A stretch of 7,772 nt of DNA from an uncultured Lachnospiraceae bacterium. GTDB taxonomy: Bacteria > Bacillota > Clostridia > Lachnospirales > Lachnospiraceae. The translations under genes and the position numbers were made by a program. Each line of letters begins with the position of its first letter. Positions within the stretch are counted from its first letter, which is position 1. The notes beneath the pieces were generated by a model, which saw nothing but the letters and a program-made list of their open reading frames with translations, was not told the origin of the DNA and did not search any database. The stretch covers positions 1-7,772 of the forward strand of contig CASDUB010000076.1 of NCBI GenBank assembly GCA_949283905.1. The letters run 5' to 3'. Positions 5,740 to 7,772 of the stretch are shown in pieces.

Positions 5740-6231
5740 ATGAACAAAAAGGTATTATTTATCACACAATCCGCAGTCATTGCCGCTGTATATGTGGTTT
5801 TGACTTACATCTGCAACATGCTTGGACTTGCGAACGGAGTTATCCAGGTGCGTTTTTCCGAGGCGCTTACAATATTGCCTTTCTTTACGCCGACGGCTGT
5901 TCCGGGACTTTTTGTCGGATGCCTGTTGTCAAATATTTTGACAGGATGCGCTATTTGGGATATTATTTTCGGATCTCTGGCAACACTTTTAGGAGCTGTA
6001 TTTACTTATCTGCTCAGAAAGCGATCACCGTTCCTGGCGCCGATTCCGCCTATAATCGCAAATATCCTCATAGTTCCTTTTGTACTTATGTATGCTTACG
6101 GAGTGCCTGACGCATGGTGGTTCCTGGCTGTTACGATCGGAGTGGGAGAAGTAATATCTTGCGGAGTATTAGGACTTCTTCTGCTGTTTGCGCTTAAGCC
6201 TTATAAAAAATATATTTTTAAAACAGTTTGA
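5740..6231 (+). CDS. queT: QueT-family queuosine precursor ECF transporter S-component
   Basis: This 163-residue integral membrane protein matches the QueT family, the substrate-binding S-component of an ECF-type importer for queuosine precursors such as preQ1, used to make queuosine in tRNA. Family signatures visible are GVIQVRFSEALTILPFF (33-49), the GCLLSNI segment (60-66) and DIIFGSLATLLGA (74-86). Hydrophobic segments at about 7-27, 44-66, 74-92, 102-121 and 126-152 give five or six membrane spans. It needs the shared EcfA1/A2/T module, which is not in this window. The ATG at 5740 is chosen over an in-frame TTG at 5734 because GGAGA (5726-5730) lies 9 bases ahead of the ATG. It appears to be a single-gene unit ending at the hairpin at 6268. 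Control by the preQ1 riboswitch agrees with the function. Confidence 0.92.
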   Translation: MNKKVLFITQSAVIAAVYVVLTYICNMLGLANGVIQVRFSEALTILPFFTPTAVPGLFVGCLLSNILTGCAIWDIIFGSLATLLGAVFTYLLRKRSPFLAPIPPIIANILIVPFVLMYAYGVPDAWWFLAVTIGVGEVISCGVLGLLLLFALKPYKKYIFKTV

Positions 6232-6267
6232 TTTGAATTATTAGAAGAATAAATGTTAAGGTTTCAA

Positions 6268-6299
6268 AAAGGGAATTGCCATCACGGTCAATTCCCTTT
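6268..6299 (+). terminator. Intrinsic terminator after queT
   Basis: AAAGGGAATTG (6268-6278) pairs perfectly with CAATTCCCTTT (6289-6299) in an 11-bp stem with a ten-base loop. The T-run after it is short (the TTT belongs to the stem), so efficiency is uncertain. It lies 36 bases after the queT stop and before the DUF1294 gene. Confidence 0.75.
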
Positions 6300-6346
6300 A
6301 AAATAATTTATATGAAATTTAACAGATACAGGATTGGGAGAAAAAC

Positions 6347-6607
6347 ATGGTTATTTATTTGATCATTATAAATATTATAGCTTTTTTCACTATGGGAGAA
6401 GATAAAAGAAGAGCACGAGTTCACCGTTGGCGTATTCAGGAAAAAGTCTTATTTATACTGGCGCTGGCAGGAGGCGCAGCAGGAAGTATTTTAGGAATGC
6501 TTGCATTTCATCACAAAACACAAAAGATGCGGTTTGTAATCGGAATGCCGCTTTTGCTGGTGCTAAATATAATTTGCATATATGCTTATTATAATTTTCT
6601 GAAATAA
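6347..6607 (+). CDS. DUF1294 small membrane protein
   Basis: This 86-residue protein fits DUF1294, a family of small bacterial membrane proteins of unknown function. The signatures visible are NIIAFFTMGEDKRRA at the end of the first span, HRWRI before the second, LALAGGAAGSILGMLAFHHKT, and a third hydrophobic stretch (about 63-83). There are three predicted membrane spans (about 2-16, 33-52 and 63-83) with a basic segment KRRARVHRWR between the first two. Length is normal. A GGGAG ribosome binding site (6336-6340) is 6 bases before the ATG. It lies between two terminators, so it is probably its own unit, though read-through from queT is possible. No good promoter was found in the short gap before it. 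Function is unknown. Confidence 0.88.
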   Translation: MVIYLIIINIIAFFTMGEDKRRARVHRWRIQEKVLFILALAGGAAGSILGMLAFHHKTQKMRFVIGMPLLLVLNIICIYAYYNFLK

Positions 6608-6612
6608 AAAAT

Positions 6613-6660
6613 GACTTGCGTTTTAGATTTAGTATAATAACGCAAGTCTTTTTTATTTTT
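6613..6660. terminator. Bidirectional intrinsic terminator between convergent genes
   Basis: GACTTGCGTT (6613-6622) pairs perfectly with AACGCAAGTC (6639-6648), followed on the plus strand by TTTTTTATTTTT (6649-6660). On the minus strand the stem is followed by a T-run complementary to 6604-6611. It serves the DUF1294 gene and the convergent HD gene. Confidence 0.92.
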
Positions 6661-6670
6661 CCTGAAATCA

Positions 6671-7327
6671 TCAGATGAGCTGCTGCTCGTTTATCATCAG
6701 TTTGAATTGAAGAGAGAGCTTTTCTGCGGCTTTTCTGCACAGGATCATTCGCTGTAAAAAAATCTCAAAATAGTCCATTACGGAGCCGAAGTGAGTGTCT
6801 ACTGATAGTTTTAATTTAATAAGTGAATGTGCTTCGTTGATCTTGAGTTCTGCTTTTGTAACAGAGTAGTTTACCCGGTCATGAATATCAAAATTTGAGA
6901 TATCGCGATTGCGAACACGGTTTCGGCGAACATCGCTTTTATCCGCAATAATAAGCGCGGCTGCCATCGGGCTTACCGGAACGCCTGTTCCTTCGTCATG
7001 ATTTCCTATAGCAGCGACTATCTGAGCAATTTCATCGGCCGGAAATCCGAGATTATCCAAAATACGAAATGCCATAACGGCGCCGCTCTGGCTGTGCTCG
7101 ACACGGTTGACAAGATTGCCGATATCATGCATGTAGCCTGCGATTTTTGCAAGTTCTACGGTTCTTTCGGGATATCCGAGAGTTTCGAGGATGTATCCTG
7201 CTTTTTCGGCAACGTAAGTTACATGAGCAAAGCTGTGCTCGGTATATCCGAGAGCAATAAGCGTTTCATCAGCAGTCTGTATATATGTTCTGATATTTTG
7301 ATTGTTCTTAATTTCTTCGTATGTCAT
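6671..7327 (-). CDS. HD-domain phosphohydrolase
   Basis: This 218-residue cytoplasmic protein has a full HD-domain pattern: His31/His35 (HSFAHV), His67-Asp68 (YMHDIGNLVNR), His78, His110-Asp111 (IGNHDEGTG) and Asp129 (IADKSDVRRNRVRN). HD enzymes are metal-dependent phosphohydrolases or phosphodiesterases. The substrate cannot be read from the sequence, and the (p)ppGpp hydrolase and c-di-GMP EAL or HD-GYP signatures are not seen. The C-terminal 70 residues (about 148-218) are not recognised as a domain. The ATG is supported by GAGAGGT on the minus strand (7336-7342), 8 bases ahead. It is divergent from nadE, sharing the 292-base AT-rich gap, and convergent with DUF1294. It is not similar enough to the HD protein at the left edge to be a close duplicate: only the general motif is shared. 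Confidence 0.85.
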   Translation of the reverse strand: MTYEEIKNNQNIRTYIQTADETLIALGYTEHSFAHVTYVAEKAGYILETLGYPERTVELAKIAGYMHDIGNLVNRVEHSQSGAVMAFRILDNLGFPADEIAQIVAAIGNHDEGTGVPVSPMAAALIIADKSDVRRNRVRNRDISNFDIHDRVNYSVTKAELKINEAHSLIKLKLSVDTHFGSVMDYFEIFLQRMILCRKAAEKLSLQFKLMINEQQLI

Positions 7328-7361
7328 CTATATTTACCTCTCATTCTGATAAAGTGTTATA

Positions 7362-7376
7362 TATCAAGTTTTGATA
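7362..7376. promoter_or_regulatory. 15-bp inverted repeat upstream of the HD gene
   Basis: TATCAA-GTT-TTGATA is a perfect 6-bp inverted repeat, 35 bases upstream of the HD gene start on the minus strand. It may be an operator. A weak minus-strand promoter (TTTACA at 7436-7441 and TACTAT at 7414-7419, 16-base gap) would place it in the leader. Confidence 0.3.
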
Positions 7377-7495
7377 GTATCTCTATAATAATAGTAAAAA
7401 TGTGTGTTTTTTTATAGTATTAACGGTAAAAATATTGTAAAACAAATTCCGCGGTAACCAGTCATAAAATTAAAATAATATACTTAAAAGTTTAT

Positions 7496-7525
7496 TTGAC
7501 GGTGAAAACATAGTATAATTATAAG
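7496..7525 (+). promoter_or_regulatory. Candidate promoter for nadE
   Basis: TTGACG (7496-7501) and TATAAG (7520-7525) each match the sigma-A consensus at 5 of 6 positions with an 18-base gap, predicting a start near 7532 and a leader of about 88 bases. A second option is the perfect TTGACA at 7553-7558 with TTTAAC at 7576-7581. The perfect TATAAT at 7514-7519 has no well-placed -35. The rest of 7328-7619 is AT-rich with no gene seen. Confidence 0.55.
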
Positions 7526-7551
7526 TAATTTTGAAAAATAGTCAAAAAATC

Positions 7552-7603
7552 ATTGACAGTTTATTATTCATATGATTTAACGGGAATAGTGAAGTATTGA
7601 CAG
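7552..7603 (+). repeat. Direct repeats in the nadE leader
   Basis: The 8-mer ATTGACAG occurs at 7552-7559 and 7596-7603, 44 bases apart (about four helical turns). Each copy is preceded by ATAGT (7538-7542 and 7586-7590). The second copy ends 6 bases before the GGAG of the ribosome binding site. They may be paired regulator sites or chance in AT-rich DNA. Confidence 0.3.
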
Positions 7604-7619
7604 ATAAAAGGAGATAAAG

Positions 7620-7772
7620 ATGAAACCATATAATTTTAACGCAAAAGAAATGAAAGATAAAGTAGTTGAATGGATCAGGGATTTCTTTGAAAAAAACGGA
7701 CCCGGATGCAACGCTATAGTAGGTATTTCAGGCGGAAAAGACAGTTCAGTTGTCGCCGCGCTGTGCGTAGAA
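7620..7772 (+). CDS. nadE: NAD+ synthetase, ammonia-dependent type, N-terminal part (3' end outside window)
   Basis: The frame from ATG 7620 stays open to the window edge, giving 51 residues. It starts with a helical segment (KEMKDKVVEWIRDFFEKNGPGCNAIVGISGGKDSSVVAALCVE) that contains the ATP pyrophosphatase P-loop SGGKDSS (about residues 39-45) in the context GCNAIVGISGGKDSSVVAALCVE, as in bacterial NadE. NadE converts nicotinic acid adenine dinucleotide to NAD+ with ATP and ammonia. The absence of any N-terminal glutaminase domain indicates the short ammonia-dependent form, usually about 250-275 residues, so about four fifths lies to the right. A ribosome binding site AAAAGGAG (GGAG 7610-7613) is 6 bases before the start. 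Other members of the PP-loop family are possible but the local match favours NadE. Confidence 0.9.
   Translation, partial: MKPYNFNAKEMKDKVVEWIRDFFEKNGPGCNAIVGISGGKDSSVVAALCVE

Noticed and set aside
7435..7445. TTGTAAAACAA as a second Rex site
   Set aside because: It is only 11 bases with a 3-base centre, whereas Rex sites span 18 bases with the arms further apart.
1..7772. CRISPR arrays, insertion sequences, tRNA or rRNA genes
   Set aside because: No regularly spaced repeats, transposase genes, terminal inverted repeats or recognisable tRNA/rRNA sequences were seen on either strand.

Overview
The window looks like part of the chromosome of a strictly anaerobic, low-to-medium GC Firmicute of the class Clostridia. 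Three things point there: a trimeric NAD-dependent [FeFe] hydrogenase operon in the order hydC-hydB-hydA, strong GGAGG-type ribosome binding sites in front of most genes, and a queT gene behind a preQ1-type leader. Genus or family cannot be fixed from this sequence alone.

Layout. Bases 1-537 are the 3' part of an HD-domain phosphohydrolase gene that is open at the left edge. Bases 538-763 are a regulatory leader holding a very good match to a Rex (NADH/NAD+ sensor) operator and a set of RNA hairpins, one of which resembles an intrinsic terminator. Bases 764-4821 are the hydrogenase operon: HydC (NuoE-like, [2Fe-2S]), HydB (NuoF-like, FMN/NADH site plus Fe-S clusters) and HydA (catalytic H-cluster subunit with an N-terminal Fe-S chain). 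Every cluster-binding cysteine motif expected for an electron-bifurcating (group A3-type) hydrogenase is present and the three frames are intact. No hydE, hydF or hydG maturase gene is visible here. Bases 4822-5016 contain a GC-rich, highly structured element with two alternative pairings and a T-run.

Bases 5017-5574 (minus) encode a Nudix hydrolase of the ADP-ribose pyrophosphatase type. It diverges from queT (5740-6231, plus), a queuosine-precursor ECF transporter S-component preceded by a class I preQ1 riboswitch candidate that overlaps its ribosome binding site. A terminator follows, then a small DUF1294 membrane protein (6347-6607, plus), a bidirectional terminator, and a second HD-domain hydrolase (6671-7327, minus). 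The AT-rich stretch 7328-7619 carries divergent promoters. From 7620 to the right edge lies the start of nadE, the ammonia-dependent NAD+ synthetase.

How the genes fit together. HydABC couples H2 to NAD(H) and ferredoxin, and a Rex-type site in front of it would tie its expression to the NADH/NAD+ ratio. NAD+ synthetase and an ADP-ribose-type Nudix enzyme nearby give the window a loose NAD theme, but they are in separate transcription units and the link may be accidental. The most unusual material is non-coding: the hyd leader, the structured element behind hydA, and the compact preQ1 leader.
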